Source of the DNA: Prorocentrum cordatum | Lineage: Eukaryota; Sar; Dinophyceae; Prorocentrales; Prorocentraceae | Direction: 5' to 3' | DNA: 64,000 bases | Assembly (NCBI GenBank): GCA_963575745.1 | Contig: CAUYUJ010016158.1 | Coordinates: 196,001-260,000 of the forward strand | Shown here: positions 43,885 to 54,740 of the stretch, in pieces | Layout of the letters: the number at the start of each line of letters is the position of its first letter | How positions within the stretch are numbered: the first letter of the stretch is position 1 | The notes under the pieces: model-generated | The model's database searches: none | What the model saw: only the letters and a program-made list of their open reading frames with translations | Told to the model about the DNA's origin: nothing | Program-made: the position numbers and the translations under genes

Positions 43885-44028
43885 ATGGCAGAGACCGTAC
43901 TTGAGCTTTCTCGTACTGGTTACCATGATCTCTGGTTACTGTACTGTGTGCGGGTGTTTGGCATCCTGGCAGGTGATGGTGCTGGTGACTCGACGCAATG
44001 TCGATGGATTGGTGGCAGTACCTTGTGA
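43885..44028 (+). other. Short ORF in a unique island
   Basis: ATG at 43885 gives MAETVLELSRTGYHDLWLLY, then CVRVFGILAGDGAGDSTQCR and a stop at 44026-44028. It lies in the only non-repetitive stretch between 43.8 and 44.1 kb. GGCAG|GTGATGG at about 43968 could be a donor. It may be a stray exon. Confidence 0.25.
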
Positions 44029-44129
44029 TAGAGCGCTCGATTCCAAAACATGTGTGTCCTCTTCTCAGGCCTTCTCCTCCGCCTCTGCCTCGCGTGTTTC
44101 GTTTCAGTCGTGTCCCTGGAATCGTCGCT

Positions 44130-46790
44130 CGGGCTCCTCATGGTGTGAGTCGTTCGGGCCCCTCGTCCTGGTGTGAGTCGTGCGGGCGCCTCCTTGCGTG
44201 TGAGTCGTTCGGGCTTCTCGTGGTGTGAGTCGTTCGGGCCGCTCGCTCTGGTGTGCGTCGCTCGGGCCCCTCTTGGTGTGTGAGTCGTTCGGGGTCTTCG
44301 TGGTGTGAGTCGTTGGGGCCCCTCGTCCTGGGGTGAGTCATTCGGGCTCCTCCTCCTGGTGGGAGTCGTTCGGGCTCCTCGTGGTGTGAGTCGTTCGGGG
44401 TCTCTCGTCCTGGTGTGAGTCGTTCGGGCTCCTCGTGGGGCCTCTTGGGGGCCTCTTGGAGCCTCTTGCGGCCTCTTGGGAGCCTCTTGGGGGCCTCTTG
44501 GGGGCCTCTTGGGGGCCTCTTGGAGCCTCCTGGGGCCTCGTGGGGGCCTCTTGGGAGCCTCTGGGGGGCCTCTTGGGGCTTCTTGGGGGCCTCTTGGGGG
44601 CCTCTTGGAGGCCTCTTGGGAGCCTCCTGGGGGCTTCTTGAGGCCATCTTGGGGCCTCTTGCGACTTCCTCAGACGCACAAATGAGCGTTGCCCCCTGAG
44701 AAGGACAAAATGAGCCCAAAATCTTCGTGAAATCAATGTGGTGTGAGTCGTGCGGGCGCCTCCTTGCGTGTGAGTCGTTCGGGCTCCTCGTGGTGTGAGT
44801 CGTTCGGGCCGCTCGTCCTGGTGTGCGTCGCTCGGGCCCCTCCTGGTGTGTGAGTCGTTCGGGCTCCTCGTGGTGTGAGTCGTTGGGGCCCCTCGTCCTG
44901 GGGTGAGTCGTTCGGTCTCCTCGTGGGGCCTCTTTGGGGCCGCTTGGAGGCTCTCGGGGCTTCTTGGGGGCCTCGTCCTTCCTTGTGTGAGTGCCTCGGG
45001 CCCCTCATTGTGTGTGAGTCGTTCGGGTTCCTCGTAGTGTGAGTCGTTCGGGCCCCTGGTCCTGGTGTGCGTCGTTCGGGCCCCTCCTTGTGTGTGAGTC
45101 GTTCGGGCTCCTCATGGTGTGAGTCGTTCGGGCCCCTCGTCCTGGTGTGAGTCGTTGGGGCGCCTCTTTGCGTGTGAGTCGTTCGGGCTCCTCGTGGTGT
45201 GAGTCGTTCGGGCCGCTCGTCCTGGTGTGCGTTGCTCGGGCCCCCCCTTGTGTGTGAGTTGTTCGGGCTCCTCGTGGTGTGAGTCGTTGGGGCCCCTCGT
45301 CCTGGGGTGAGTCCTTCGGCCTCCTCGTGGGCCTCTTGGGGGCCTCTTGGAGGCTCTCGGGGACTCTTGGGGGCCTCTTTGTGGTCTCTTGGGGGCCTCT
45401 TGGGGGCCTTGAGAGGCGTCTTGGGCTTTATTGGAAGCCTCTTGGGGGCCTCTTGAAACCTCTTGGGGGCCTCTTGGGGGCCTCGTCCTTCCTTGTGTGA
45501 GTGCCTCGGGCCCCTCATTGTGTGTGAGTCGTTCGGGCTCCTCGTGGTGTGAGTCGCTCGGGCCCCTGGTCCTGGTGTGCGTCGTTCGGGCCCCTCCTTG
45601 TGTGTGAGTCGTTCGGGCTCCTCATGGTGTGAGTCGTTCGGGCCCCTCGTCCTGGTGTGAGTCGTTCGGGCGCCTCCTTGCGTGTGAGTCGTTCGGGCTC
45701 CTCGTGGTGTGAGTCGTTCGGGCCGCTCGTCCTGGTGTCCATCGCTCGGGCCCCTCCTTGTGAGTGAGTTGTTCGGGCTCCTCGTGGTGTGAGTCGTTGG
45801 GGCCCCTCGTCCTGGGGTGAGTCGTTCGGCCTCCTCGTTGGCCTCGTGGGGGCCTCTTGGAGGCTCTCGCGGCCTCAGGGGAGCCTCTTTGTGGTCTCCT
45901 GGGGGCCTCTTGGGGGCCTCGAGAGGCGTCTTGAGGCTTCTTGGAAGCCTCTTGGGGGCCTCTTGGGGGCTCTTGGGGCCTCTTGGGGGCCTCTTGGGGG
46001 CCTCGTCCTTCCTTGTGTGAGTGCCTCGGGCCCCTCATTGTGTGTGAGTCGTTCGGGTTCCTCGTGGTGTGAGTCGCTCGGGCCCCTCGTCCTGGTGCGC
46101 GTCGTTCGGGCCCCTCCTTGTGTGTGAGTCGTTCGAGCTCCTCGTGGTGGGAGTCGTTCGGGCACCTCGTCCTGGTGTGAGTCGTTGGGGCGCCTCCTTC
46201 TCTTGGGGGCATCTTGGGGGCCTCGTCCTTCCTTGTGTGAGTGCCTCGGGCCCCTCATTGTGTGTCAGTCGTTCGGGCTCCTCGTGGTGTGAGTCGTTCG
46301 GGCCCCTCGTCCTGGTGTGCGTCGTTCGGGCCCCTCCTTGTGTGTGAGTCGTTCGGGCTCCTCGTGGTGGGAATCGTTCGGGCCCCTCGTCTTGGTGTGC
46401 GTCGTTGGGGCGCCTCCTTGCGTGTGAGTCGTTCGGGCTCCTCGTGGTGTGAGTCGTTCGGGCCGCTCGTCCTGGTGTGCGTCGCTCGGGCCCTTCGTCC
46501 TGGGGTGAGTCGTTCGGCTTCCTCGTGGGGCCCTCTTGGGGGCCTCTTCGAGGCCTGTGGGGCCTCCTGAGGGCCTCGAGGGGACCTCCGGAGGGCCTCC
46601 TGGGGGCCTCCTGGGGCGTCTTGGAGCCTCTTGGGGGCCTCTTGGGGGCCTCTTGGGGGCCTCGTGGGCCCTGTTGGGAGTCTCTTGGGGGCGTCTTGGA
46701 AGCCTCTTGGGAGCCTCCTGGGGGCCCTTGGGGCCAGCTTGGAGCCTCGTGCGATCCCTCAGAAGCGCGAATGAACGATGCCCCCTGAGG
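44130..46790. repeat. GTGTGAGTCGTTCGGGCTCC minisatellite with GGCCTCTTGG blocks
   Basis: Units of 25-28 bp (GTGTGAGTCGTTCGGGCTCC then TCGTG, or GGGCCCCTCGTCCTG) alternate with blocks of GGGGGCCTCTTGG at 44430-44680, 44925-44980, 45325-45485, 45835-46005 and 46520-46760. GTCCTTCCTTGTGTGAGTGC marks the block exits at 44985, 45487, 46007 and 46226. The GGCCTCTTGG blocks at 44680 and 46760 end in an A-rich segment with AAAATCAATGT. Confidence 0.93.
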
Positions 46791-46889
46791 AGGACAGAAC
46801 AACCCAAGACCTTCGTAAAATCAATGTTTGTGCTATGAAGGAAGAGGAGCGCGGATCCCTCCGAACGCCGAAATGGGGCCGAAACGCAG

Positions 46890-47015
46890 AGTAGATTACA
46901 TCGACCACATGTTGTTCTGATGCATGTTTCACTCCTTGCCCCATTGGCCCCATAGATTAGATTATGTCGGCCACGTGATGTTGTGATGCATGTTTCACTC
47001 CTTGCCCCATGGGGC
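46890..47015. repeat. 68-bp tandem duplication
   Basis: GATGCATGTTTCACTCCTTG begins at about 46919 and 46987. The sequence before it (GATTACATCGACCACATG and GATTATGTCGGCCACGTG) is repeated as well. Confidence 0.9.
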
Positions 47016-47109
47016 CCGCCCTCGTGGCAGCAGCGTTGTGGCGGCTAACGATCGAGGACATGCAGGCACGCCAGAGATAATGCGAGAGTTCGCGTCTGTG
47101 TGCGTTGCA

Positions 47110-48060
47110 GATATATGAGTCGTTCCGGCTCTTCGTGGTAGGAGTCGTTGGGGCCCCTCGTCCTTCCTTGTGTGACTCCTTCGAGCCCCCCATTGTGTGT
47201 AGGTCGTGCGGGCTCCTCGTGGTGTGAGTCCCCGCCTTGTGTGTGATTCGTTCGGTCCCCTCCTCCTGGTGTAACTCGTTCGGGCTCCTCGTGGTGTGAG
47301 TCGTTGGAGGCCCGCGTCGTGGTGTGAGTCGTTCGGGCTCCTCGTAGTGTGAGTCGTTCGAGCGCCTCGTCTTGGTGTGAGTCGTTGGGGCCCTTCCTTG
47401 TGGTGTGAGTCGTTCGGGCTCCTCGTGGTGTGAGTCGTTGGGGTCTCTCGTCCTGGTGTGAGTCGTTCGGGCTCCTCGTAGGGCCTGTTGGGGGCCTCTT
47501 GGAGCTCTTGGGGCCTCTTGGGGGCCTCTTGGGGGCCTCTTGGGGGTGTCTTGGAGCCTCTTGGAGCCTCGTGGGGCCTCTTGGGGGGCCTCTTGGGATT
47601 CTCTTGGGGGCCTCTTGGGGCCTCTTGGGGGCCTCCTGGAGGCCTCTTGGGAGCCTCCTGGGGGCCTCTTGGGGCTATCTTGGGGCCTCGTGGAGGCCTC
47701 TTGGGAGCCTCTTGGGAGCCTCCTGGGGCCCTCTTGGGGGCCTCCTGGGGGCCTCTTGGGGCCTCTTGGGGGCTCGTGGGGGCCTCTTGGGAGCCTCTGG
47801 GGGGCCTCTTGGGGCTTCTTGGGGGCCTCTTGGGGGCCTCTTGGAGGCCTCTTGGGAGCCTCCTGGGGGCTTCTTGAGGCCATCTTGGGGCCTCTTGCGA
47901 CCTCCTCAGAAGCGCAAATAAGCGCTGACCCCTTGAGAAGGACAAAATGAAGCCAAAACCTTTGTAAAATCAATGATTTTGCGATGAAGGAAGAGGAGCG
48001 CGGCCCCCTCAGAAGGCCAAAATGGGGCCAAAACCGTAGTAAAATCAATGTTTGTTGCTT
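47110..48060. repeat. Second GTGTGAGTCGTTCGGG / GGCCTCTTGG composite
   Basis: GTGTGAGTCGTTCGGGCTCC units at 47110-47480, GGGGCCTCTTGG words at 47480-47900, then two A-rich terminal segments with AAAACCTTTGTAAAATCAAT at 47940-48055. The 47700-47900 part is nearly identical to 44490-44660. Confidence 0.92.
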
Positions 48061-48545
48061 CAAAGACGAGCGGAGGCGCCAAACGGTCCCCCCCCCTCTC
48101 GGGGCCAGAATCCTCGTGAGGGTCGTCGTTTTTTGGCCCTCCCAGGCGTCGAAAAAGACTCCCCTGACCACGCTCGGGACTCCCTCTCCAGGTCCAGGGG
48201 GAGGGGGTAGGGGGAGGGGTAACCCCCCCCGAAAAGGAAAAAGGGGGGTTGCGTAGGGGGTTGAGGACAGAGAGAGCTCGCTAAACCACTCACGCCCAAA
48301 GGGCTGGTGGGATTCGGCGCCTGCGGCGGGCTGTTTTTGAATTTCCTGCAGGTGAGAGCCCGCGACCAACTCGCGACCCAATCCACGTTCACTGAACAAG
48401 CCAAAACTTCGGCGCTTGCGGCGGGTTTGTTTTGCATTCGTTCCAGGTGGAGAACCTGCGATCCGAACCGCGTTCAATGTACAAGTCAAAATGTTCGGCA
48501 CCTGCGGTGGGCGGTTTTTGCATTCGTTTTGGGTGGCACCCTGCT
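48060..48545 (+). repeat. Repeat-element terminus and three CCTGCGGCGGG units
   Basis: 48160-48315 resembles the end of the elements at 4131-5480 and 13540-14930 (G-rich box, GGAAAAAGGGGGGTTG, CACTCACGCCCAAAGGGCTG). It runs directly into units of about 90 bp starting at 48317, 48409 and 48497, each with GGCGCCTGCGGCGGG and a CAGGTGGAGAACCTGCGA-like end. Confidence 0.8.
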
Positions 48546-48552
48546 TGTCCTG

Positions 48553-48692
48553 TTAGGAGGAGGAAGAAAAGGAGGAAGAGGAGGTGGAGGAGGAGGAGGC
48601 GGACGACGACGACGATGAGGACGAGGACGCGGACGAGGAAGAGGAGGAGGAGGAGGAGGAGGAGGAGGAGGAGGAGGAGGAGGAGGAGGATG
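48553..48692. repeat. GGA/GAC microsatellite
   Basis: GGAGGAGGAAG to GACGACGAC to GAGGAGGAG. Encodes an all-acidic run in one frame but is simple repeat. Confidence 0.9.
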
Positions 48693-48761
48693 GCGCCATT
48701 GACAGGGAAAGTGAGGACCACGAGGTCCGCCGGCTCGACGCCCACGTCGCCCGCGCCCGCC

Positions 48762-48799
48762 CCCTCACTCTTATCCGCAATTGCGGATAAGAGTGAGGG
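48762..48799. repeat. 38-bp perfect palindrome
   Basis: The left half is CCCTCACTCTTATCCGCAA and the right half is its exact reverse complement, with no spacer. One half reappears at 35766-35782, and the (GTT)n-linked sequence at 42415 has ATGCGGATTATCG. Confidence 0.95.
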
Positions 48800-48909
48800 T
48801 TATTCTTCAGTAGTGAGAGTTCAACGAAACAAGCATAGTCCTCACCACGGATCCCCACTTCAGCCACGCACCCAGGGACAATGAATGACCGTTCGGCCCC
48901 CTCACTGTG

Positions 48910-48951
<42 letters not shown>
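48910..48951. repeat. (TA)n microsatellite
   Basis: About 20 TA dinucleotides flanked by ACACA, at the 5' edge of the LINE remnant. Confidence 0.95.
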
Positions 48952-48956
<5 letters not shown>

Positions 48957-49562
48957 GTGGCTGCTGCTACCACTTACGCGCGTGGCCCCGCTATTTTACG
49001 TGCGCTCCGGCTGCAGCCGGGCACGAATGCTTCGGCAGCTCTGGCCGACGATCTGAGATGGGCGTGGCAGGCTGCCCCTGCCCTGCACGACATGCCAGAC
49101 CCATGCACCGAGCCTGTCCCTTGGCTCGCCCTTTTTGCCGAGCCTTCTCAATTGAAGCGGGCTTTGCATGACATGATGCCTGATTGCACGCGCCTCCATC
49201 CGCGAGTTTGCGTGCCCACTTACATCAATGTCCATACAGACCCCGTGCGTGCTGAAGCTCCTTGGGTCTGCCCCGACTGCCCTCCCGAGCGGCGTCGGTG
49301 CTGCTCCACCCATAAAGGTTTGATGACCCATGCCTACAATATGCATGGGTATCGGACCCCGGCACGCCAGTATGTCGCAGGCTCGCAATGCCCAGTCTGC
49401 TTGAAGCAATTCGCTTCCCGTGCTGCTGCCATTGAGCACCTCGGTCATCGCGCGCCGCGCTGCACAGCACGGATGTGTGAACTCACGCCTCTCACTGATC
49501 AACAATTGCTTGACATTGAAGGTTCTGGCCATGCTCAGAAGCAGTCTGCCCACCAGCGGTAG
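48957..49562 (+). pseudogene. LINE-type retrotransposon ORF, C-terminal zinc-finger tail (5'-truncated)
   Basis: The reading frame is open from the (TA)n repeat to TAG at 49560-49562 with no start of its own. It shows ALADDLRWAWQAAPALHDMP, a Cys/His segment CPDCPPERRRCC followed by THKGLMTHAYNMHGY, then CPVCLKQFASRAAAIEHLGH and RCTARMC. Two consecutive CxxC...HxxxH-type fingers, the first ending near RQYVAGSQ, are what I associate with the region downstream of reverse transcriptase in dinoflagellate non-LTR elements. No reverse transcriptase motifs are present, so this is a 5'-truncated copy. It is followed by a 3' UTR and a (GTT)n tail. Confidence 0.6.
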
Positions 49563-49835
49563 GCTGTCTTCTCTGATCCCCTCACCTTTGTATAGCCAAG
49601 GTGTGTTTGATCTCTTTACACACTTTCCCGATGCATCATCACAGCCGCTGTGCTCTCATGTTGCCAATGAAAAATATACACATACATCCACAGTTGTGTT
49701 GTGGTGGCGTTGTTTTTTGTGTGCTGCATATATAGATGCATGATCAATGTATACAGTTAGTTTTTTGTTTGTTTTATGTGATTCGTTGCAGTATGATTAT
49801 TGTTGTTGTTGTTGTTGTTGTTCTTGTTGTTGAGT
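49563..49835 (+). other. LINE 3' UTR with (GTT)n tail
   Basis: AT-richer, non-coding, ending GCAGTATGATTATTGTTGTT and a run of GTT to about 49833. The ATGATT before GTT is the same as at the ends of the SINE-like modules at 54030 and 57617. Confidence 0.6.
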
Positions 49836-50007
49836 GTTCATGACCAAACAACTATTATTGTTGGATCTCTTAAAGGCGTGTGGCGCTCTCGCCGAAAAGC
49901 CGGCTACATTTTCATTGAAAATGAGGCTCACGCTCGAGCGGTTTGGGGGACCTCCCAAACCAGCCCCCAAACAACAACAACGCTTCCGCTCGAGATTTTT
50001 TTTTTCC

Positions 50008-51040
50008 CGGAAAGGGCATGGGCCCAGGGTTTTCTTTTAGTGGGTTTACCCCCCGGTTTCGACTTGAAGAGGGCCGGCGAAATTATTCTGCGTAAGTAAC
50101 GAGGTAAATTGCTGATTTTCAGTCGAACAAGTGCGTTTCGTGCGTGCGCCCCCCATCTCGGATCCTCGATAAAAAACGGGGTCCGCATACCCCCGTTTTC
50201 CATAGTGAAAAAGAGGGTGCGGAGCGTTTTTCGCAGAATCCTCGACAAATAACGAGGTCTGGAGCCCCGACCGCGACGCGGAAAAGCGCCCCGCGCGCAG
50301 GAATTCCGAGGATGTCTCGCGCGTGCCGCGTCCCGCGCGCAGGAATTTCGAGGATGTCTCGACTAATTCGTTTGGTTTTTGCAGGATTTCTGAGAATTCT
50401 GGCAGGATGTCTCAAGCGAAACGGTTTTTTTACATAGTTTGTTGAGGATGTCTCGAGGGAAACGCTGGTTTTGCAAAATTTGGGGATGTCTCGAGCGGGG
50501 GCTTCGTGGGGGGCCAGAATTCAGAGGATGTCTCAGTCGAAATGTTTGTGTTCACGTCCCGCTCGCAGGGATTCCGGGGATGTCTCGCGCGTGCCACGTC
50601 CCGCGCGCAGGAATTTTGAGGATGTCCCGTCGCGCGTCCCCTTGGCACGTCCTACGGTGCGACCCCATGGCACGTCCTTTGGCACGTCGCCTGGCGCGTC
50701 CCTTGGGACATTTCGCGGCGCGTCCTCCTGGCATGTCCCCCTGTCAATTAGCTCTGGGGCAGCTACTATGTGTTCAGGCAGCTCGAGCTTCAGATCCAGA
50801 TCAGTTCGGTCAGGACTCGGATGCAAAGGAAGACTCGATCCACGACGCTATAGAGCACAACCGCGGCATGGCACATCGCCATTCAGCACGGTGCAGCACT
50901 GCACAGCCCTCGGCACGGTACATCAAGATCGATACAATCAGCATTGCATTTGCCCGTCACCCAATCAGGTGTCTTTGAAAACGCTGCCATGCGTTACATT
51001 TCTATATTCCTTTCCGGGTTCGTGGGTCGATCATGTTTGC
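50008..51040 (+). repeat. Composite duplicated block, copy 1
   Basis: In order: GGAAAGGGCATGGGCCCAGG module, CCCCCCATCTCGGATCCTCG, CGAGGATGTCTCGCGCGTGC words, CTTGGCACGTCC words, and the 300-bp element (50735-51040). Confidence 0.9.
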
Positions 51041-51195
51041 TCAGGGCTGGTGTTTTTGCTCGCCGCCGAAAGCCGCCATCCTAACAAAACCAGCGCTCTC
51101 GCTCGAGACTTCTCCCGTTTTACCTTGCGCGCTAGTCTTTCTCTCATCGGCGCCGCCCCCACCAAAATCAATGCTCCCGCTCGAGGCTTCCTGCC
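51041..51195. repeat. GCTCTCGCTCGAGACTTC degenerate repeats
   Basis: Joins the two composite blocks. Shares CGCCGCCGAAAGCCGCC and AACAAAACCAGCGCTC with 52490-52900. Confidence 0.75.
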
Positions 51196-52490
51196 TTTTT
51201 TCCCGGAAAGGGCGTGGGCCCAGGGTTCTCTTTTAGTAGGTTACCCCCCGGTTTCGACTTGAAGGGGGCCGGCGAAATTATTCTGCGTAAATAACGAGGT
51301 CAAGTGCGTTTCGTGCGTGCACGCTCGAGGAAAGTGCGCCCCCCATCTCGGATCCTCGATAAAAAACGGGGTCCGCATACCCCCGTTTTCCATAGTGAAA
51401 AAGAGGGTGCGGAGCGTTTTTCGCAGAATCCTCGACAAATAACGGGGTCTGAAGCCCCGACCGCGACGCGGAAAGGCGCCCCGCGCGCAGGAATTCTGAG
51501 GATTTCTCGCGCGTGCCGCGTCCCGCGCGCAGGAATTTCGAGGATGTCTCGACTAATTCGCTTGTTTTGTCCGGATTTCTTAGAATTCTGGCAGGATGTC
51601 TCGAGCGAAACGCTTTTTTAATATAGTTTGTTGAGGATGTCTCGGGGGGAAACGCTGGTTTTGTAAAATTTGGGGATGTCTCGAGCGGGGGCTTCGTGGG
51701 GGGCCAGAATTCAGAGGATGTCTCAGGCGAAATGCTTGTTTTCGTGTCCCGCTCGCAGGAATTCCAAGGATGTCTCGCGCGCGCCGCGTCCCGCGCGCAG
51801 GAACTTTGAGGATGTCTTGATTAATTCGTTTGTTTTGCCAGGATGTTCTTGGATTTTGACCGGATGTCTCGAGCGCTTGTTTTTCATAATTTGTTGCGGA
51901 TGTCTCGAGCGAAACGCTGGTTTTGCAAACTTGGGGGATGTCTCGAGCGGGGGCCTCGTGGGGGGCCAGAATTCAGAGGATGTCTCAGGCGAAATGTTTG
52001 TGTTCACGTCCCGCTCGCAGGAATTCCGGGGATGTCTCGCGCGTGCCACGTCCCGCGCGCAGGAATTTTGAGGATGTCCCGTCGCGCGTCCCCTTGGCAC
52101 GTCCTACGGTGCGACACCATGGCACGTCCCTTGGCACGTCGCCTGGCGCGTCCCTTGGGACGTTTCGCGGCGCGTCCTCCTGGCATGTCCCCCTGTCAAT
52201 TAGCTCTGGGGCAGCTACTATGTGTTCAGGCAGCTCGAGCTTCAGATCCAGATAACTTCGGTCAGGACTCGGATGCAAAGGAAGACTCGATCCACGACGC
52301 TATAGAGCACAACCGCGGCATGGCACATCGCAATTCAGCACGGTGCAGCACAGCACAGCCCTCGGTACGGTACATCAAGATCGATACAATCAGCATTGCA
52401 CTTGCCCGTCACCCAATCAGGTGTCTTTGAAAACGCTGCCATGCGTTACATTTCTATATTCCTTTCCGGGTTCGTGGGTCGATCATGTTA
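51196..52490 (+). repeat. Composite duplicated block, copy 2
   Basis: Same order and mostly the same sequence as 50008-51040, with an extra 260 bp or so of GAGGATGTCTCGAGCG words at 51800-52010. It ends with another 300-bp element (52185-52490). Confidence 0.9.
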
Positions 52491-52900
52491 CTCAAGGCGG
52501 TGTTCCCCCTCGCTGCCGAAAACCGTCGCCCTGACAAAGCCAGCGCTCCCGCCCGAGACTTCCTTCCGTTTTACGCTGGACTGGCGCTCAATTCTCTTTT
52601 GAATTGGCGCCGCTCCCAGCAAGAACAACGCTCCCAGTCGAGGTTTCCTCCCTTTTTCTGAAGACGGTGCTGTTCCTCGCCGCCGACAGCCTCCGTCCTG
52701 ACAAAACCACGGCTCCCGCTCGATGCTTCTTCCTTTCTGACTCAAGGCGGTGTTCCTCCTCGCCGCCGAAAGCCGCCGTCCCAACAAAACCAGCATTCCC
52801 GCTCGAGACTTCGTTATGTTTAACGCTGGACTAGCGCCCTACTCTCTTCAGCATTGGCGCCGCTCCCAGCAGCAACAGCAGGCATGCTCGAGACTTCCTC
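52490..52900. repeat. Tandem units with GCTCCCGCTCGAGACTTC
   Basis: Three or four diverged units: CAAGGCGGTGTTCCTCCTCG, CGCCGAAAGCCGCCGTCC, AACAAAACCAGCATTCCCGC, TCGAGACTTC and TTTAACGCTGGACTAGCGCC. 52901-53220 has no repeat or gene that I recognise. Confidence 0.75.
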
Positions 52901-53221
52901 CCTTTCTATTCAGGGCCAGGTCCTTGCCTCACCGCCGACAGCCCCCATCCCCACCAAGGCAATCCTGTCTTGTGCTTTACCCTTCGCTCGGATTCCACTG
53001 GCGGTTCCCATCGGCGCACCAAGGCGCGGGCATGTGTTTTCGAGGCGGGATATTTTGAAATTCCTCGGAGGAGTTGTTGTTTGCAAGACTTCATTGGGCG
53101 GGAGATTCGGGAATGGGAATAACGGACCCCGCTCTAGAACAATAGTCCCCCATGATGTGGATGGTTATCATGACGGTCGCATGCTTCGTGTGGAAACACC
53201 GCGCATGAGGGTAACATGATT

Positions 53222-53253
<32 letters not shown>

Positions 53254-53278
53254 CGCTGCTGTTGTTGTTGTTGTTGTT

Positions 53279-53812
53279 GAACATTATTTATTCTAAAGAA
53301 TAATTATTGTTGGGCCCCCTGGTGCGCGCCCCCCCTGCGCCGCCTAGGCCGCAGCTACATTTTCATCATTTTCGTGAGGAAGCCTCAGGTAAAACGATGT
53401 GATCCAGATCCGGTTGTTTTGTTGTAATCCGTTTTCCCTTGCAAAAAACACTATAAAATGACATTTCTTGTTCTAATATAATCAAATTTCAAGAATCCCT
53501 TGCAAAAAATAAGGTAAAGTGGACATTCGCGCGCGCAAGACGAAATCCTTCCAAAAGCTTAGTGTTCGGAGCGATTTTAACATAAAAACATCAAAAAAAC
53601 AATGGTTTTTCAACAAAAAAATGTCAAAATCTCATCCCGCGCGCTCTTGCGGATTCGTAGGAAACCCAACACTTTTTAAACATTTCTGTCAAACGGGCTT
53701 TTGCGAGCAACTTTTTCGAACTTCTGCGACAACGGTTGCGCACCTGCCAGGGCCATCATCCCTGTCAAATAATACCATGCGGGACACATTCGTTTTTTCT
53801 TCGCGCGCGCAC
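53279..53812 (+). repeat. Module X, copy 1
   Basis: Begins after a (GTT)n run with AACATTATTTATTCTAAAGA, then ATAATTATTGTTGGGCCCC, CTTGCAAAAAATAAGGTAAA, a 70-bp AT-rich piece and CTTCGCGCGCGCACGCC. Other copies are at 56337-56872, 58524-59059 and 59306-59839. Confidence 0.95.
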
Positions 53813-54039
53813 GCCGTCGTCGTCGGCCGCGGGGCCCTGAATAGTAGCCACGGTCGTCCGCATGCCACGAAGTGAAGTGTCCGAACGTCATAGGGCGGGA
53901 AGCTGGGTGTGGGTGGTGGCGAAGAGTCGTTTGGAAATTGGGTAGAGCTTGAACCGGCCCCCCCACAAAGTGGGGGTATTGTCCGCCTCCTATGAAAACC
54001 CTGGCACTGGTGAGAACGGAGTGTCCCCAGTCTTAAATG

Positions 54040-54081
<42 letters not shown>

Positions 54082-54082
54082 G
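53813..54082 (+). repeat. Module Y (SINE-like) with (GTT)n tail, copy 1
   Basis: GCCACGGTCGTCCGCATGCC, CATAGGGCGGGAAGCTGG, a CCCCCAC-AAA-GTGGGGG hairpin (about 53959-53977), GAAAACCCTGGCACTGG and AATGATTGTTGTTGTTG at the end. Other copies: 57415-57640, 59085-59312 and 60101-60298. Confidence 0.9.
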
Positions 54083-54309
54083 AGCGAAGCGGGTTTGAAG
54101 GTCGCCCCCCCCCAGCAACCAGCCCCCCCCCTTCCCGAACGGCCTTCGGCACCCCCCTTGGGGGTGGGCTACGCACCGTCCAGGGGGGAGGGTTTTCAAC
54201 CCTATGTGAATCAACCAGAGCCGAACCCAGCCCTACCAGAGCTGTGACCGACCCTTAGCTTTATGGGGTCCTACCAGAGCTGTATCCAACGTCAAAAAGG
54301 GGCCGCACC
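54083..54309. other. Junction segment, no gene
   Basis: GCGAAGCGGGTTTGAAGGTC to the first 32-bp unit. It is the left part of a 2.1-kb stretch absent from the paralogous arrangement at 59.3 kb. Confidence 0.5.
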
Positions 54310-54740
54310 GGAACCCATACAGGCCGTAAGGGTCTGTGTAGGATCCGATACAGGCCGAATGGGATCTGTGTCGGATCCAATGCAACCCGTATGGGATGTG
54401 TTTGGAATTCCATACAGGCCGGATGAGATTTGTATCGGATCCGATGCAGGCCGTATTGGATCTGTAGGGGATCCCATACAGGCCTTATGGTACCTGTGTG
54501 GGCTCCCATACCCATGCACGCTGTATGGTGTCTGTATCGGATCCCATACTAGCCGCACGGGATCTGCACCGGATCCCATACAGGCCGTATGGGATCCGTG
54601 TGGGATCCCATACAGGTCGTATGGGATCTTTGTGGGATCCCATACAGGCCGTATGGGATTCGTGTGGGAACCCATACAGGCCGAATGGGACCTGTATCGG
54701 GTCCCATACAGGCTGTATGGGATCTATATCTGATTCGTAG
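54310..54740. repeat. 32-bp tandem repeat with dyad
   Basis: About 13 units of CCCATACAGGCCGTATGGG plus GATCTGTGTCGG-like spacer. CCCATAC and GTATGGG form a stem with AGGCC as loop. Both strands look alike because of the dyad. Confidence 0.95.

Noticed and set aside
48885-48956. Start of the LINE ORF within the (TA)n repeat
   Set aside because: The upstream Ile/Tyr run is the microsatellite; the real coding part starts after it and lacks its own initiation codon.
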